Source of the DNA: Clostridium sp. D43t1_170807_H7
GTDB taxonomy: Bacteria; Bacillota; Clostridia; Clostridiales; Clostridiaceae
NCBI RefSeq assembly: GCF_015555905.1
Contig: NZ_JADNLK010000007.1
Coordinates: forward strand, 57,138 to 121,137
Direction: 5' to 3'
DNA length: 64,000 nt
Shown here: one piece after another, positions 9,534-19,871 of the stretch
Numbering within the stretch: the stretch's first letter is position 1
Layout of the letters: each line of letters begins with the position of its first letter
Program-made: the position numbers and the translations under genes
The notes under the pieces: generated by a model
Databases searched by the model: none
The model's input: the letters and a program-made list of their open reading frames with translations, nothing else
Told to the model about the DNA's origin: nothing

Positions 9534-9726
9534 TGATATGTTAAATAATTTAGAAGTTATTTTATCTACATTGGAAAACGATGAGTTAAGTTTGGAAGAT
9601 GCTATGAAAGAATATGAAAAGGGAAGTAAAATCATTAATAAGTTATATAAGACATTAGACACGTTAGAGGGAAAGTTCTTAACAATTAAAGATAATGCTG
9701 AAGTGGTGAAAGAAAATGAAGTTTAA
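9511..9726 (+). CDS. xseB: Exodeoxyribonuclease VII small subunit
   Basis: A 71-residue helical-hairpin protein, beginning with [17 protein letters not shown] and containing [13 protein letters not shown], the family signature. It binds in several copies to XseA. It overlaps xseA at its start and ispA at its end (11 bp), with AAAAAGGGGG before the ATG. Confidence 0.95.
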   Translation: MAKKESYNDMLNNLEVILSTLENDELSLEDAMKEYEKGSKIINKLYKTLDTLEGKFLTIKDNAEVVKENEV

Positions 9727-10585
9727 TGAAATGAAGAAAGAAATAAATGAATTTTTAGTAGCTTACTTTAGTAATAAAGGGACTTATAATAAAGTTATTT
9801 ATGATTCAGCAAGTTACAGTCTTAATATAGGGGGAAAGAGAATAAGACCTATATTAATGCTTTTAACATATAGTATGTATAAAGATAATTGGAGAGATAT
9901 ATTAGAGTTTTCTTCAGCTATTGAAATGATTCATACTTATTCTTTAATACATGACGATTTACCTTGTATGGATAATGATGATTTAAGAAGAGGTAAGCCT
10001 ACTAATCATAAAGTATATGGTGAAAATATAGCAGTACTTGCAGGAGATACACTTTTAAATGAAGCTATGAATTTAATGATGAGATTTTCATTGAAAAATG
10101 GAGAAAAATCATTAGTAGCAGCTGAAATGATTGCTTCTGCAGCAGGACCTGAAGGTATGATAGGCGGTCAAGTGGTAGATATCATAAATGAAGGTAAAAA
10201 AATAAGTGAAGATGAACTTAAATATATGCATATGAATAAGACTGGAGCACTTATTAAAGTTTCAATAGTGTCAGGAGCTATACTTGGGGAAGCACCAGAA
10301 GATGATGTTAGAAAGCTAGAAAAGTTTGGTGAAAATTTAGGATTAGCTTTTCAAATAAAGGACGATATTTTAGACGTGATAGGTAGCACAGAAAAATTAG
10401 GGAAAAATGTGTTAAGTGATGAAGAAAGTAATAAAACTAACTTTATTACAATGCATGGTTTAGAATATTGCATTAAAGAATGTGAAAGGCTAACAAAAGA
10501 TAGCATTGAGATATTAGATAGTTTATCTGTAGATACTAAGGATTTAAAGGTTTTAACTAAAGAACTTTTAGACAGAGAAAACTAA
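9716..10585 (+). CDS. ispA: Farnesyl/geranyl diphosphate synthase
   Basis: A trans-isoprenyl diphosphate synthase that condenses IPP with DMAPP and GPP for undecaprenyl and quinone precursors. The 289-residue protein has the first Asp-rich motif DDLPCMDND at about 82 with RRGKPT after it, and the second motif FQIKDDILD at about 215. The GGKRIRP segment lies near residue 38. It sits directly before dxs, linking C15 synthesis with precursor supply through the MEP pathway. Confidence 0.94.
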   Translation: MKFNEMKKEINEFLVAYFSNKGTYNKVIYDSASYSLNIGGKRIRPILMLLTYSMYKDNWRDILEFSSAIEMIHTYSLIHDDLPCMDNDDLRRGKPTNHKVYGENIAVLAGDTLLNEAMNLMMRFSLKNGEKSLVAAEMIASAAGPEGMIGGQVVDIINEGKKISEDELKYMHMNKTGALIKVSIVSGAILGEAPEDDVRKLEKFGENLGLAFQIKDDILDVIGSTEKLGKNVLSDEESNKTNFITMHGLEYCIKECERLTKDSIEILDSLSVDTKDLKVLTKELLDREN

Positions 10586-10602
10586 ACGAAGGAATGATAA
10601 AT

Positions 10603-12462
10603 ATGTCAAAATTATTAGAGGATATAAACTATCCACGAGATGTTAAAACTTTGACTAATAAGGAACTTTATAAGCTTAGTGATGAAATAAGAGAATTTTT
10701 AATAGAACAAGTATCAAAAACTGGAGGTCATTTATCCTCGAATTTAGGTGTAGTTGAGCTAACACTTAGTTTATATAAAACATTTAACTTTGAAAAAGAT
10801 AAAATAGTATGGGATGTTGGACATCAAACTTATGTTCATAAGATATTAACTGGACGTAAGGATAAGTTTGATACATTGAGAAAATATAAAGGTTTATGTG
10901 GATTTCCTAAAATAAGTGAAAGTAAGTATGATGCTTTTGGTGTAGGGCATAGTAGTACATCAATATCAGCAGCTTTAGGTATAGCAAGAGCTAGGGATAT
11001 TAAACATGAAGATTATAATGTTATTGCAGTAATAGGAGATGGAGCATTAACTGGAGGAATGGCATTAGAAGCATTAAATGATGTTGGTTTTAATAAAACT
11101 AATATGATTATAGTTTTAAATGATAATCAGATGTCAATTTCAAAAAATGTAGGTGGATTATCAAATCATTTAAATAAATTAAGATTAGATCATAGTTATA
11201 ATAAATTAAAGGAAGATATAAATTCTACTTTAAGTAATAGTAATGCTGGTAAAACAGTAGTTCAATGTTTACATAGAGTAAAAGATAGTTTAAAGCATTT
11301 ATTAGTACCCTCTATGCTGTTTGAAAATATGGGTATTAAATATATTGGGCCTATTGATGGGCATGATATTGAGTTAATGAATGAAGTATTTAATAAAGCT
11401 CAAGAAATTAATGGACCTGTAATAATTCATACAGTAACTCAGAAAGGAAAAGGGTATGAATTTGCAGAGAAAAATCCAAATAAATTTCATGGAGTTTCAC
11501 CATTTGATTTGGAAAGTGGTGAAAGTTATATACCTGCAAAAAAAACATATTCTAAAGTATTTGGAGATACTATGTTAGAGCTAGCTGAAAAAAATAGCAA
11601 CATAGTTGCGATTACTGCAGCTATGCCAGATGGTACAGGCTTAAAAGAGTTTGCTCAAAAATATAGTAATAGATTTTTTGATGTTGGAATAGCAGAAGAG
11701 CATGCTACTACCCTTGCAGCAGGGATGGCAAGTACTGGTTTAAGACCGGTTTTTGCAGTTTATTCAACGTTTTTACAAAGAGCTTTTGATCAAGTTATAC
11801 ATGATGTTTGTATTCAAAATCTACCTGTAGTTTTTGCTATAGATAGAGCTGGAATTGTAGGTGATGATGGAGAAACACATCAAGGAGTATTTGATTTATC
11901 TTATTTATGTGCAGTACCTAATATGGTAGTTTTAGCACCTAAGCATTTAGAAGAATTATCTATAATGTTAAAGTGGGCTTTGAATCAAAATGGACCTGTT
12001 GCAATAAGATATCCAAGAGGAGCAGATTGTTGTGAAGATCTAACTGCACTTAAAGAAATAAAATACGGAAAATGGGAAAAGATAATTAATGGAGAGAAAG
12101 TTGCTATAATAGCTGTAGGAAAAATGGTACAGCATGCAATGATTGCAAGAAAATCATTAATTAAAAAAGGAATTAATCCTACGATTATAGGAGCAACTTT
12201 TGTAAAGCCTATAGATACTGAAATGTTAAAAGAGCTGGTTGATGAAGGATATAGCATTATAACTATTGAGGATAATGTTATAAATGGCGGATTTGGAAGC
12301 TATGTATTAATGGAATTAAGTAAGCTTAATTTTAAGAGTAAATTTAAATCTTTAGGATTTGATGATAAATTTGTTCCACATGGAGATATTAACTTACTAT
12401 ATAAAGATGCAGGTCTTGATGCAGAAGCTATAGAAAAATGTGTTATAAACATTTTAAGATAA
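10603..12462 (+). CDS. dxs: 1-deoxy-D-xylulose-5-phosphate synthase
   Basis: A thiamine-diphosphate enzyme that joins pyruvate and glyceraldehyde 3-phosphate in the first MEP-pathway step. About 619 residues, with [15 protein letters not shown] (TPP/Mg site, about 145), an EEHATT segment (about 365) and [15 protein letters not shown] (about 415). The ATG at 10603 is preferred over 10594 because GAAGGA (10588-10593) is correctly spaced only for it. It is followed at 11 bp by tlyA. Confidence 0.95.
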   Translation: MSKLLEDINYPRDVKTLTNKELYKLSDEIREFLIEQVSKTGGHLSSNLGVVELTLSLYKTFNFEKDKIVWDVGHQTYVHKILTGRKDKFDTLRKYKGLCGFPKISESKYDAFGVGHSSTSISAALGIARARDIKHEDYNVIAVIGDGALTGGMALEALNDVGFNKTNMIIVLNDNQMSISKNVGGLSNHLNKLRLDHSYNKLKEDINSTLSNSNAGKTVVQCLHRVKDSLKHLLVPSMLFENMGIKYIGPIDGHDIELMNEVFNKAQEINGPVIIHTVTQKGKGYEFAEKNPNKFHGVSPFDLESGESYIPAKKTYSKVFGDTMLELAEKNSNIVAITAAMPDGTGLKEFAQKYSNRFFDVGIAEEHATTLAAGMASTGLRPVFAVYSTFLQRAFDQVIHDVCIQNLPVVFAIDRAGIVGDDGETHQGVFDLSYLCAVPNMVVLAPKHLEELSIMLKWALNQNGPVAIRYPRGADCCEDLTALKEIKYGKWEKIINGEKVAIIAVGKMVQHAMIARKSLIKKGINPTIIGATFVKPIDTEMLKELVDEGYSIITIEDNVINGGFGSYVLMELSKLNFKSKFKSLGFDDKFVPHGDINLLYKDAGLDAEAIEKCVINILR

Positions 12463-12473
12463 AGGAGAAAAAT

Positions 12474-13283
12474 ATGGCATCTAAGAAAGAAAGATTAGAT
12501 ATATTATTAGTTGAAAAAGGAATTTGTGAATCAAGAGAGAAAGCAAAGACTAATATTATGGCAGGGCTTATATTTGTTGATGGGCAAAGAGTAGATAAAG
12601 CAGGAGAAAAAGTTAAAGTTGATGCTGATATAGTATTTAAGGGAGAAAAACTTAAGTACGTAAGTCGTGGAGGCTTAAAATTAGAGAAAGCAATGAATAC
12701 TTTTGGAATTGACCTTACAAATAAAGTATGCATGGATATAGGAGCATCAACAGGTGGATTTACAGATTGTATGCTTCAAAATAATGCATCTAAAGTATTT
12801 GCTGTAGATGTAGGATATGGGCAATTTGCTTGGAAGCTTAGAACTGATGAAAGAGTTGTTTGTATGGAGAAAACAAACATTAGATATGTAACTCCAGAAG
12901 ACATTGGTGTGGCTTTAGATTTTGCATCTATAGATGTATCATTCATTTCATTAAGAACAATAATGCCAGCTGTAAAGGCATTATTAGGAGATAAAGGTGA
13001 AGTTGTAGCATTAATAAAGCCACAGTTTGAAGCTGGAAGAGATAAGGTTGGTAAAAAAGGTGTTGTAAGAGATAAAGAAGTACATTTAGAAGTTATAAAT
13101 ACAATAATAAACTTTTTAATAGAAAATGAATTAAATGTACTAGGATTAAGTTACTCACCAATTAAAGGCCCAGAAGGAAATAGAGAATATCTTGTTTACT
13201 TTACTAAAGATAAAGAACGAGAAGGAAGTTTTGAGTTAAGTCAAATTGAAGATATTGTAAATGAATCTCATAGCCAGCTTTAA
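12474..13283 (+). CDS. TlyA-type rRNA 2'-O-methyltransferase / hemolysin family
   Basis: A 269-residue protein with an N-terminal S4 RNA-binding domain (residues 1-65, RLDILLVEKG and YVSRGGLKLEKA) and an FtsJ/RrmJ-like methyltransferase domain (SAM motif MDIGASTGGFTDC at about 86; catalytic-type K in LIKPQFE at about 182). TlyA methylates 16S/23S rRNA in studied bacteria; some family members were named hemolysins. Start ATG 12474 has AAAGGAG upstream. It is conserved next to nadK and argR in clostridia. Confidence 0.92.
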   Translation: MASKKERLDILLVEKGICESREKAKTNIMAGLIFVDGQRVDKAGEKVKVDADIVFKGEKLKYVSRGGLKLEKAMNTFGIDLTNKVCMDIGASTGGFTDCMLQNNASKVFAVDVGYGQFAWKLRTDERVVCMEKTNIRYVTPEDIGVALDFASIDVSFISLRTIMPAVKALLGDKGEVVALIKPQFEAGRDKVGKKGVVRDKEVHLEVINTIINFLIENELNVLGLSYSPIKGPEGNREYLVYFTKDKEREGSFELSQIEDIVNESHSQL

Positions 13284-13293
13284 AAGCTGGCTA
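13270..13293 (+). other. Hairpin overlapping the tlyA stop codon
   Basis: ATAGCCAGCTT TA AAGCTGGCTAT forms an 11-bp perfect stem spanning the stop codon. No T-tract follows, so it may protect or modulate the mRNA rather than terminate it. Confidence 0.5.
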
Positions 13294-13324
13294 TAGGTAT
13301 ATAAGGATAGTAAAGGGAGTTAAT

Positions 13325-14155
13325 ATGAAGAATATTGTAATAGCATTAAATCCTTCAAAAGACACTGATGGAAAGATATTATATTTAGTTATTGAAAAAA
13401 TTACAAATATATTTAAGAACCCTAAAATAACTGTACTAAATAGTTATGAAATAAATAAATATAAATTTGATGATAAGTTAGATTTGCTTATAGTATTAGG
13501 GGGAGACGGAACTTTACTTGGTATAGCTAGAGATATTAATGGAAAATATGATGTTCCTATTCTAGGAATAAATATAGGAAATTTAGGATTTTTGTCAAGT
13601 ATAGAAATACAAGATTTAGGCGAAGCTTTAAATAAGATAAAAAATGGACAATACACTATTCAAAATAGAATACTTTTAGAATGTAAAAGTGATGATGAAA
13701 ATGAAAATATTAATAGTAAAGCTTTAAATGATGTTGTAATAGCTAGAGGAACATTATCGAGAATGGCAAAATTTGAAGTGTATATAGATAAAAAATTATA
13801 TTATACCTTCAAAGGAGATGGATTAATAGTTGCAACTCCTACAGGTTCTACAGCATACTCATTTTCAGCAGGAGGACCTTTTGTATATCCAGATGTGGAA
13901 GTTATAACATTAACACCTATTTGTCCACATACTAGAGGAATGCAGCCAATTGTATTAAAGAGTAGTAGTGAGATTTTAATTAAGGCTGAAAATTATAATG
14001 GTGAGATCTATTTAACTTTTGATGGTCAAGAAGCTAGAAAGATTAAAGATAATACTTCTATAATAATTAAAAAAGCCAAAGATGTTGCAAAGATTTTATT
14101 ATTTGATAATTATGATTATTTTAATGTTTTAAGGAAAAAAATATTAGATAACTAG
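13325..14155 (+). CDS. nadK: NAD kinase
   Basis: Phosphorylates NAD to NADP. The 276-residue protein has the GGDG nucleotide-binding motif (VLGGDGTLL at about 60), the NxD-type motif ALNDVVIARG and the Gly-rich TPTGSTAYSFSAGGP (about 174), as in the Ppn kinase family. Ribosome site AAAGGGAG precedes the ATG. It lies in the conserved tlyA-nadK-argR-recN run. Confidence 0.95.
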   Translation: MKNIVIALNPSKDTDGKILYLVIEKITNIFKNPKITVLNSYEINKYKFDDKLDLLIVLGGDGTLLGIARDINGKYDVPILGINIGNLGFLSSIEIQDLGEALNKIKNGQYTIQNRILLECKSDDENENINSKALNDVVIARGTLSRMAKFEVYIDKKLYYTFKGDGLIVATPTGSTAYSFSAGGPFVYPDVEVITLTPICPHTRGMQPIVLKSSSEILIKAENYNGEIYLTFDGQEARKIKDNTSIIIKKAKDVAKILLFDNYDYFNVLRKKILDN

Positions 14156-14254
14156 AAAGTTTTTTGATAATTAATATAAATAGAATTTTAATATAAAAAG
14201 TAATTTTTGTACTGATGAGTGTACATTTATTAAGGAATTGAGAAGGTGATTAAA

Positions 14255-14704
14255 ATGAAATCAAAAAGACATAGTAAGATACTAGAGATTATTAACAATA
14301 ATGATATAGAAACACAAGAAGAATTAGCAGAAGCTCTTAAAGATGCAGGATATGATGTAACTCAAGCAACTGTATCAAGAGATATAAAATTATTAAAATT
14401 AGTAAAAATGCAAAGTGAATCAGGAAAATATAAATATATATCTTCAGCAAAAGAAGAGCGTGATATAAATGATAAACTTTATAGCATATTAAAAAATGCA
14501 GCTATAGGAGTAGAACAAGTTGATAAATTTGTTGTAATAAAAACATTAACAGGTGCTGCATCAGCTGCCGCAGAAGCAATTGATACTTTATATGCAAATG
14601 ATGTTGCAGGAACAATAGCAGGAGACAATACTATTTTTGTATTAGTTAGAACTGATGAAAAAGCTTTAGAGTTAATTTCTAAAGTTAGAAAGATGATTTC
14701 TTAA
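14255..14704 (+). CDS. argR: Arginine repressor ArgR/AhrC
   Basis: A 149-residue regulator with an N-terminal winged helix (residues 1-70; [23 protein letters not shown]) and a C-terminal hexamerisation and arginine-binding domain ([13 protein letters not shown]). In Firmicutes it represses arginine synthesis and activates catabolism when arginine is bound. The ATG at 14255 fits AAGGTG at 14243-14248; the GTG at 14246 overlaps that site and is unlikely. Its position before recN is conserved in clostridia. Confidence 0.94.
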   Translation: MKSKRHSKILEIINNNDIETQEELAEALKDAGYDVTQATVSRDIKLLKLVKMQSESGKYKYISSAKEERDINDKLYSILKNAAIGVEQVDKFVVIKTLTGAASAAAEAIDTLYANDVAGTIAGDNTIFVLVRTDEKALELISKVRKMIS

Positions 14705-14724
14705 TTTTATAAAGGTGGGGTATA

Positions 14725-16419
14725 ATGCTAATTGAATTAAATATTAAAAATTTTGCATTAATTCAAGAGTTATCTGTTGAATTTGGAGCAGGATTTAATA
14801 TATTATCAGGAGAAACTGGTGCAGGTAAATCAATACTTATAGATACCATAGATTATGTATTAGGTGGAAAATTCTCTAAAGATCAAATAAGATATGGAGA
14901 AGATAAAACCATAGTAGAAGCCATATTTTCTATTGAAAATGATGAAATTTATGAAGTATTAGAAGAATTGGGCATAGAGAAAGACGAAATGCTAATAATA
15001 GGTAGAGAAACTACATTACATGGTAAAAGCTTAATAAAAGTAAATAATAGAAGTATCGTATTATCACAATTAAAAAAAATAAGAGAGAAGTTATTAGATA
15101 TTCATGGGCAACATCAAAATCAAAATTTATTAAATAAAGGTACTCATATTTTATATGTTGATGAATTTTATTATGATAAAATAAAAGATTTACTTAAAGA
15201 GTATGGAGTATTAAGAGATAATTATTTGGAAAATGTTGAAAAGATAAATAGCCTAACAGGAAATGAAGATGGAGAAAAATTAGCTGATTATATTAAATTT
15301 CAAATAGAAGATATAGAAAAAGCAAATTTAAAAGTTAATGAAGAAGAAGATCTAAAAGATGAATTTAATATGTTATCAAATGCAGAGAAAATATCAAATA
15401 GCTTAGTAAAATCTTATGGATATTTAAATTCATCAAATGAAGGAATTTCAGTATTAGAAGGATTATCAAAAGTTATTTCTGAACTATCATTAGTTGAAAA
15501 CCACTCTGAAATAATAAGAGAGAAGAAAAGTCAAATAGAAGAAGCATTTTATAATTTAGAAGAAGTAACAAGGGAAATTCGTGATATAGGTAGTGAAATA
15601 CAATATGATGAAGATAGATTGGCACAAATAAATGAGAGAATATATACTATAAGTTTATATAAGAAAAAATATGGAAACTCAATACAAGAGATTTTAGATA
15701 ATTTAAAAAATTTAAAAGAAAAATATAATGAGTTAGTAAACGCTGAAGAGATAGTAAATAAGTTAAAAGAAGAACTTATTATTATTGAAGAAAAAATGAA
15801 GGTTATAGGTAAAAAGCTTCATGATTTAAGAGTTGAGGCAGCGGAAATATTAGAAGTAAACATTAAAAAAGAATTATCTTATGTTGGTCTAGAAAAAGCA
15901 ATAATAAAAATTGAAGTTAGTTTAACTGATGAAATGAATTCAAGAGGTTATGATGAAGTTCAATTTTTAGTATCAGCAAATCCAGGTGAACCTTTAAAAC
16001 CATTAGAAAAAGTATTATCTGGTGGAGAACTATCAAGAATAATGCTTGCTTTAAAATGTGTGTTTGTAGATAAAGATAAAATACCAACACTTATTTTTGA
16101 TGAAATAGATACTGGAATTAGTGGAACTATTGGAAAGCGTGTTGGAGAAAAAATGTATGAAGTTTCATTAAAACATCAAGTATTGTGTATAACTCATTTA
16201 CCACAAATTGCAGCACTTTCAGACAATCATTATTTTGTATCTAAGCATGTTTTAGAAGGAAAGACATTTACAGGAATACGAATGTTAACGAGAGAAGATA
16301 AAATTAGAGAAATTGCTAAAATGGTTGGCGGAGATGAAATAAGTGATGTTACTATCGAAAATGCATCAGAAATGGTGAAATTTGCCGAAATAAAAAAGAA
16401 AGAAATGAAAAATATTTAA
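14725..16419 (+). CDS. recN: DNA repair protein RecN
   Basis: An SMC-like ATPase acting early at double-strand breaks. The 564-residue protein has Walker A GETGAGKS (about 30), a long coiled-coil middle (about 150-370), the ABC signature LSGGELSRIMLALK (about 430), Walker B LIFDEIDTGISG (about 452) and the His-containing switch CITHLPQIA. The length matches the family. A terminator closes the unit. Confidence 0.96.
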   Translation: MLIELNIKNFALIQELSVEFGAGFNILSGETGAGKSILIDTIDYVLGGKFSKDQIRYGEDKTIVEAIFSIENDEIYEVLEELGIEKDEMLIIGRETTLHGKSLIKVNNRSIVLSQLKKIREKLLDIHGQHQNQNLLNKGTHILYVDEFYYDKIKDLLKEYGVLRDNYLENVEKINSLTGNEDGEKLADYIKFQIEDIEKANLKVNEEEDLKDEFNMLSNAEKISNSLVKSYGYLNSSNEGISVLEGLSKVISELSLVENHSEIIREKKSQIEEAFYNLEEVTREIRDIGSEIQYDEDRLAQINERIYTISLYKKKYGNSIQEILDNLKNLKEKYNELVNAEEIVNKLKEELIIIEEKMKVIGKKLHDLRVEAAEILEVNIKKELSYVGLEKAIIKIEVSLTDEMNSRGYDEVQFLVSANPGEPLKPLEKVLSGGELSRIMLALKCVFVDKDKIPTLIFDEIDTGISGTIGKRVGEKMYEVSLKHQVLCITHLPQIAALSDNHYFVSKHVLEGKTFTGIRMLTREDKIREIAKMVGGDEISDVTIENASEMVKFAEIKKKEMKNI

Positions 16420-16454
16420 GAAAAACATACATAAGGCTTAGCAATACGGTAAAG

Positions 16455-16493
16455 AATAAAATCATGGTAATTTAGCATGGTTTTATTTTTTTT
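16455..16493 (+). terminator. Rho-independent terminator after recN
   Basis: Twelve-bp stem AATAAAATCATG / CATGGTTTTATT (one G-T pair), 9-base loop, then a T-tract. Confidence 0.85.
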
Positions 16494-16602
16494 ATACAAA
16501 ATTTATTTAGTTATTAATTTTTAACTGTGTTAACAATGTTAATACAGCATATAAAAAAACAATACAGGGAAAATTAATGTCAGAAGCAAGGGAGGAGATA
16601 AA

Positions 16603-17793
16603 ATGTTAAAAAAAATATTAAAGTATTTTAGTATAATTACTGCTCCAATAGCTATTTTGGCATTAATAGCATATTTTAGTGTTTTAAAATTGCCAGAAAA
16701 AATATATATCAATGATAGTATGGAAGTATCAGATATATCTATGTATAATCAAGGTGTATTTAATACTGTAAAACTATCAAAGGATAAGGTTAACATTGAT
16801 TTTTTAGGGTTAATTCCTATAAAATCAGTGGCTGTACAAAAATTAGATGATATAAAATTATATCCTGGAGGAACAAGTGTAGGAATAAAGTTATCTACTG
16901 AAGGTGTTTTGGTTGTTGGTTTTTCAGATGTTGAAACTAGAGCAGGAACTGAAAGTAGTCCAGCAAAAGTAGCTGGATTGCAATTAGGGGATGTATTACT
17001 TAAAATAAATGGAAAAGAGATTCAAGGAGCTAAAGAGTTAGGATCTTTAATAAAAGAAAATGATAGTAATATAGTAAATGTAGAATTTATGCGTGAAGGA
17101 TGCAAGTTTAATAAGGATATTGAACTTGTTAAAGAAGGTGAAGGTTATAAATTAGGTTTATGGGTAAGAGATTCAACTGCAGGTATAGGAACATTAACTT
17201 TCTATGATGAAGGCACTGATACCTTTGGAGCTTTAGGTCATCCTATTACAGATGGTGATACTAACACTACCTTTACAATTAAAGATGGTGATTTATTATC
17301 AGCATCAATATTAAGTGTGCGTAAAGGAGAAAAAGGTATTCCAGGTGAATTAAGAGGATTATTTGTAAATGAAAAAAGTTCTATAGGAACAATAGAAAGT
17401 AATTCATCATCAGGGATATTTGGAAATACTAATAAACCTTTAGTAAATCCTATATTTAGTGAACCAATGTCTGTTGGATTTAGAAATGAAGTTGTAGAAG
17501 GTCCTGCTACTATAATTACTACAGTAGATGAAGAAGGACCAAAAGAGTATGATATAGAAATTGTTAAGTTATTACAACAAGATAAATGTGGACCTAAGAG
17601 TATGATAATTAGAGTTACAGATGAAGAACTTTTAAGCAAAACAGGTGGAATAGTTCAAGGAATGAGTGGTAGTCCAATTATTCAAAACAATAAAATTGTA
17701 GGTGCTGTTACCCACGTTTTAATTAATAAGCCAGACATTGGATATGGAATATATATCGAATGGATGCTTGAAGAAGCAGGGATAATAAATTAA
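16603..17793 (+). CDS. spoIVB: SpoIVB serine peptidase
   Basis: The forespore peptidase that crosses into the intermembrane space and triggers pro-sigma-K processing. The 396-residue protein has an N-terminal membrane helix (about 10-29), a PDZ domain (about 100-180, with GLQLGDVLLKINGKEI) and an S55 peptidase domain. The likely catalytic His lies in FGALGHPITD (H213) and the Ser in QGMSGSP (residues 352-358). Located directly before spo0A, as in Bacillus and Clostridium. Confidence 0.95.
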   Translation: MLKKILKYFSIITAPIAILALIAYFSVLKLPEKIYINDSMEVSDISMYNQGVFNTVKLSKDKVNIDFLGLIPIKSVAVQKLDDIKLYPGGTSVGIKLSTEGVLVVGFSDVETRAGTESSPAKVAGLQLGDVLLKINGKEIQGAKELGSLIKENDSNIVNVEFMREGCKFNKDIELVKEGEGYKLGLWVRDSTAGIGTLTFYDEGTDTFGALGHPITDGDTNTTFTIKDGDLLSASILSVRKGEKGIPGELRGLFVNEKSSIGTIESNSSSGIFGNTNKPLVNPIFSEPMSVGFRNEVVEGPATIITTVDEEGPKEYDIEIVKLLQQDKCGPKSMIIRVTDEELLSKTGGIVQGMSGSPIIQNNKIVGAVTHVLINKPDIGYGIYIEWMLEEAGIIN

Positions 17794-17812
17794 AATAAAT
17801 TTAGAAAATTAT

Positions 17813-17866
17813 CAACAAGATATAGCTAAAATAACAAGTAGAAAATGCTATATCTTGTTGTTTTAA
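17813..17866 (+). terminator. Rho-independent terminator after spoIVB
   Basis: Fourteen-bp stem CAACAAGATATAGC / GCTATATCTTGTTG followed by TTTT; it separates spoIVB from spo0A. Confidence 0.85.
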
Positions 17867-18109
17867 AAGGGATATATCATCCAACACAAAATTTTTCAAA
17901 AATTTCCTAAAAAAATTTCAAAATAATGTAAAATTAACTATTATTATTTTAAAATTTATGTTATAATATACTCAATGAAGTTAAAAAACAACTAAATATA
18001 ACTTAATTTAAAATATAGAATTTAATAATGTTAAATAAGTTATGTGGGAAAATAGAAGTTTGAAATTTTCAAATAATTATATTATATTGGGTAGAAAGGG
18101 AGAGAAAAC

Positions 18110-18928
18110 ATGGATGGAAACAAAATTTCACTAATTATTGCTGATGATAACAAAGAATTTTGCAGTATTTTAAATGATTATCTTTTAAATCAAAGAGATA
18201 TAGTCGTAACAGGAATTGCAAAAGACGGTAGGGAAGCTTTAACATTAATTGAGGAGAAACAACCAGATTTAGTGGTTTTAGATATAATTATGCCTCATTT
18301 AGATGGATTAGGTGTTTTAGAAAGATTAAATTCAATGAATTTAGAAAAATTTCCTAGAATAGTTGTTTTATCTGCAGTTGGACAAGATAAAATAACACAA
18401 AGAGCTATAACTTTAGGTGCGGATTATTATGTTGTAAAACCTTTTGATATGGATATTTTCACTAAACGTATAAGAGATATGTTTAATGATACAATATCAA
18501 TAGAAAATGAACCTGTTAAAAAACAAGTTGCAATGACAACAAGTGAAATAATAAGCACAAATAATAGAGGACCTGTAGATTTAGAAACTGAAATTACAAA
18601 CATAATTCATGAAATTGGTGTACCAGCACATATTAAAGGGTATATGTATTTAAGAGAGGCTATTACAATGGTTGTTAATGATATGGAATTATTATCAGCT
18701 GTAACTAAGGAGTTATATCCTTCAATTGCTAAGAAATACAATACAACTGCTTCAAGAGTTGAAAGAGCTATAAGACATGCAATCGAAGTTGCTTGGGGAA
18801 GAGGACAAATTGAAGCTATTAATAAGTTATTTGGCTATACTGTTCACAATGATAAAGGTAAGCCAACAAATAGTGAATTCATAGCAATCATTGCAGACAA
18901 GCTAAGACTTAAGAATAAAGTATCTTAA
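18110..18928 (+). CDS. spo0A: Sporulation master regulator Spo0A
   Basis: The response regulator that commits the cell to sporulation. The 272-residue protein has a receiver domain (residues 5-125) with acidic pair D12-D13, phospho-acceptor D58 (LVVLDIIMP) and the lysine in VVKPFDM, followed by the Spo0A C-terminal DNA-binding domain with the conserved [15 protein letters not shown] helix. The ATG has AAAGGGAG upstream. A TATAAT at 17962-17967 could be a vegetative -10; I could not fix a sigma-H promoter or 0A boxes by eye. Confidence 0.97.
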   Translation: MDGNKISLIIADDNKEFCSILNDYLLNQRDIVVTGIAKDGREALTLIEEKQPDLVVLDIIMPHLDGLGVLERLNSMNLEKFPRIVVLSAVGQDKITQRAITLGADYYVVKPFDMDIFTKRIRDMFNDTISIENEPVKKQVAMTTSEIISTNNRGPVDLETEITNIIHEIGVPAHIKGYMYLREAITMVVNDMELLSAVTKELYPSIAKKYNTTASRVERAIRHAIEVAWGRGQIEAINKLFGYTVHNDKGKPTNSEFIAIIADKLRLKNKVS

Positions 18929-19286
18929 TTGGCGTAATTATGCGATTTATGAAAAATAATTTTAGTCTATGACAACGAATAAATGATTAAAATTTATTAG
19001 AGTATGACAATAAATAGCATATAATAATGTTATGTAAACACTTTTGTTTATTGATATAAAAATCAGTAAATGGAGGTGTTTTTAACGTATAGAAAAGAAT
19101 TTATATTTAGATAAAATAGTTATAAATAAGTAAAAATCTAAGGGGTAATTTGAAATTATTGAGAACTAAATTGATTCTTGAAAATTTAATAATATACTAT
19201 TTAAAACTTATATGGGCATTATATACAATTTAGTGTATGATTGCATTATAATATTCGTAAGTAGATAGCTAAAAGGGGGAAAACAA

Positions 19287-19391
19287 ATGAATATTCGTAG
19301 ATGTGAACTTAATGATGCTGACAATATGTTAAAAAACATAATAAAAAGATACCAACTAATTAATTATAAAATTACTTGGTATCTTTTTTAG
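19287..19391 (+). pseudogene. Truncated GNAT acetyltransferase start
   Basis: A good ribosome site (AAAGGGGGA) and ATG open a frame of 34 codons. The first 17 residues (MNIRRCELNDADNMLKN) look like the start of a GNAT acetyltransferase, then the frame runs into a terminator hairpin and stops. A TATAAT lies upstream at 19247-19252. It reads as a gene start whose body was deleted; the family assignment rests on only those residues. The rest of the 18,929-19,286 gap shows nothing I can name. Confidence 0.4.
19343..19389. terminator. Bidirectional terminator
   Basis: Arms AAAAAGATACCA and TGGTATCTTTTT with A and T runs at both ends, serving the minus-strand DUF1622 gene whose stop it overlaps, and any plus-strand transcript. 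Confidence 0.8.
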
Positions 19392-19704
19392 CTTCTTCTA
19401 TCTTCATTTCTTTCTCTAATACAAATGTCATAATTATTCTTATAATAAAAACTGATGCTAATATTATAAGTTCATCCTTGCTTTTTATAGTTACAGTTTT
19501 TAATATTTCTGCAGCTAATTTAAAATCTAAAGTTGTAATCATAACATCTGCAAATTCATATTTAATATTAACATCCTTCTTAAAAAATCTTTTTTGAATA
19601 TAATGATAAAAGGCTGTAAAAACCCCCAATGTTAATATTAAAATTCCCATAAGTTCAAATAAATGAATAAGTATAGGTAAATATTTATTAAATAATTCTT
19701 CCAA
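19372..19704 (-). CDS. DUF1622 family membrane protein
   Basis: A 110-residue protein with an N-terminal membrane helix (about 10-33), a basic segment, a region with DFKLAAEILKTV, and a second membrane helix ending in RIIMTFVLEKE. This layout and the AAEILKT...IR...LE pattern are those of DUF1622 proteins, whose function is unknown. It is monocistronic on the minus strand. Confidence 0.75.
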   Translation of the reverse strand: MEELFNKYLPILIHLFELMGILILTLGVFTAFYHYIQKRFFKKDVNIKYEFADVMITTLDFKLAAEILKTVTIKSKDELIILASVFIIRIIMTFVLEKEMKIEEAKKDTK

Positions 19705-19871
19705 AACAACTACACCTCAAATAAATAATATATTTAAGTTACCCTAAAATTAAATATATTATTACAAATAAAATAATAAAGTATTATAAAAATAATTTGT
19801 TTTAAAATAGTACAATGTAGGGAAACTAATTATAAAATAAAATATTAAAAAAATAAAAAAAGGAGGAAACC

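Noticed and set aside
17867..18109. Spo0A-box autoregulation and sigma-H promoter of spo0A
   Set aside because: Expected from known biology, but I could not identify a convincing TGTCGAA box or sigma-H promoter by eye, so none is annotated.
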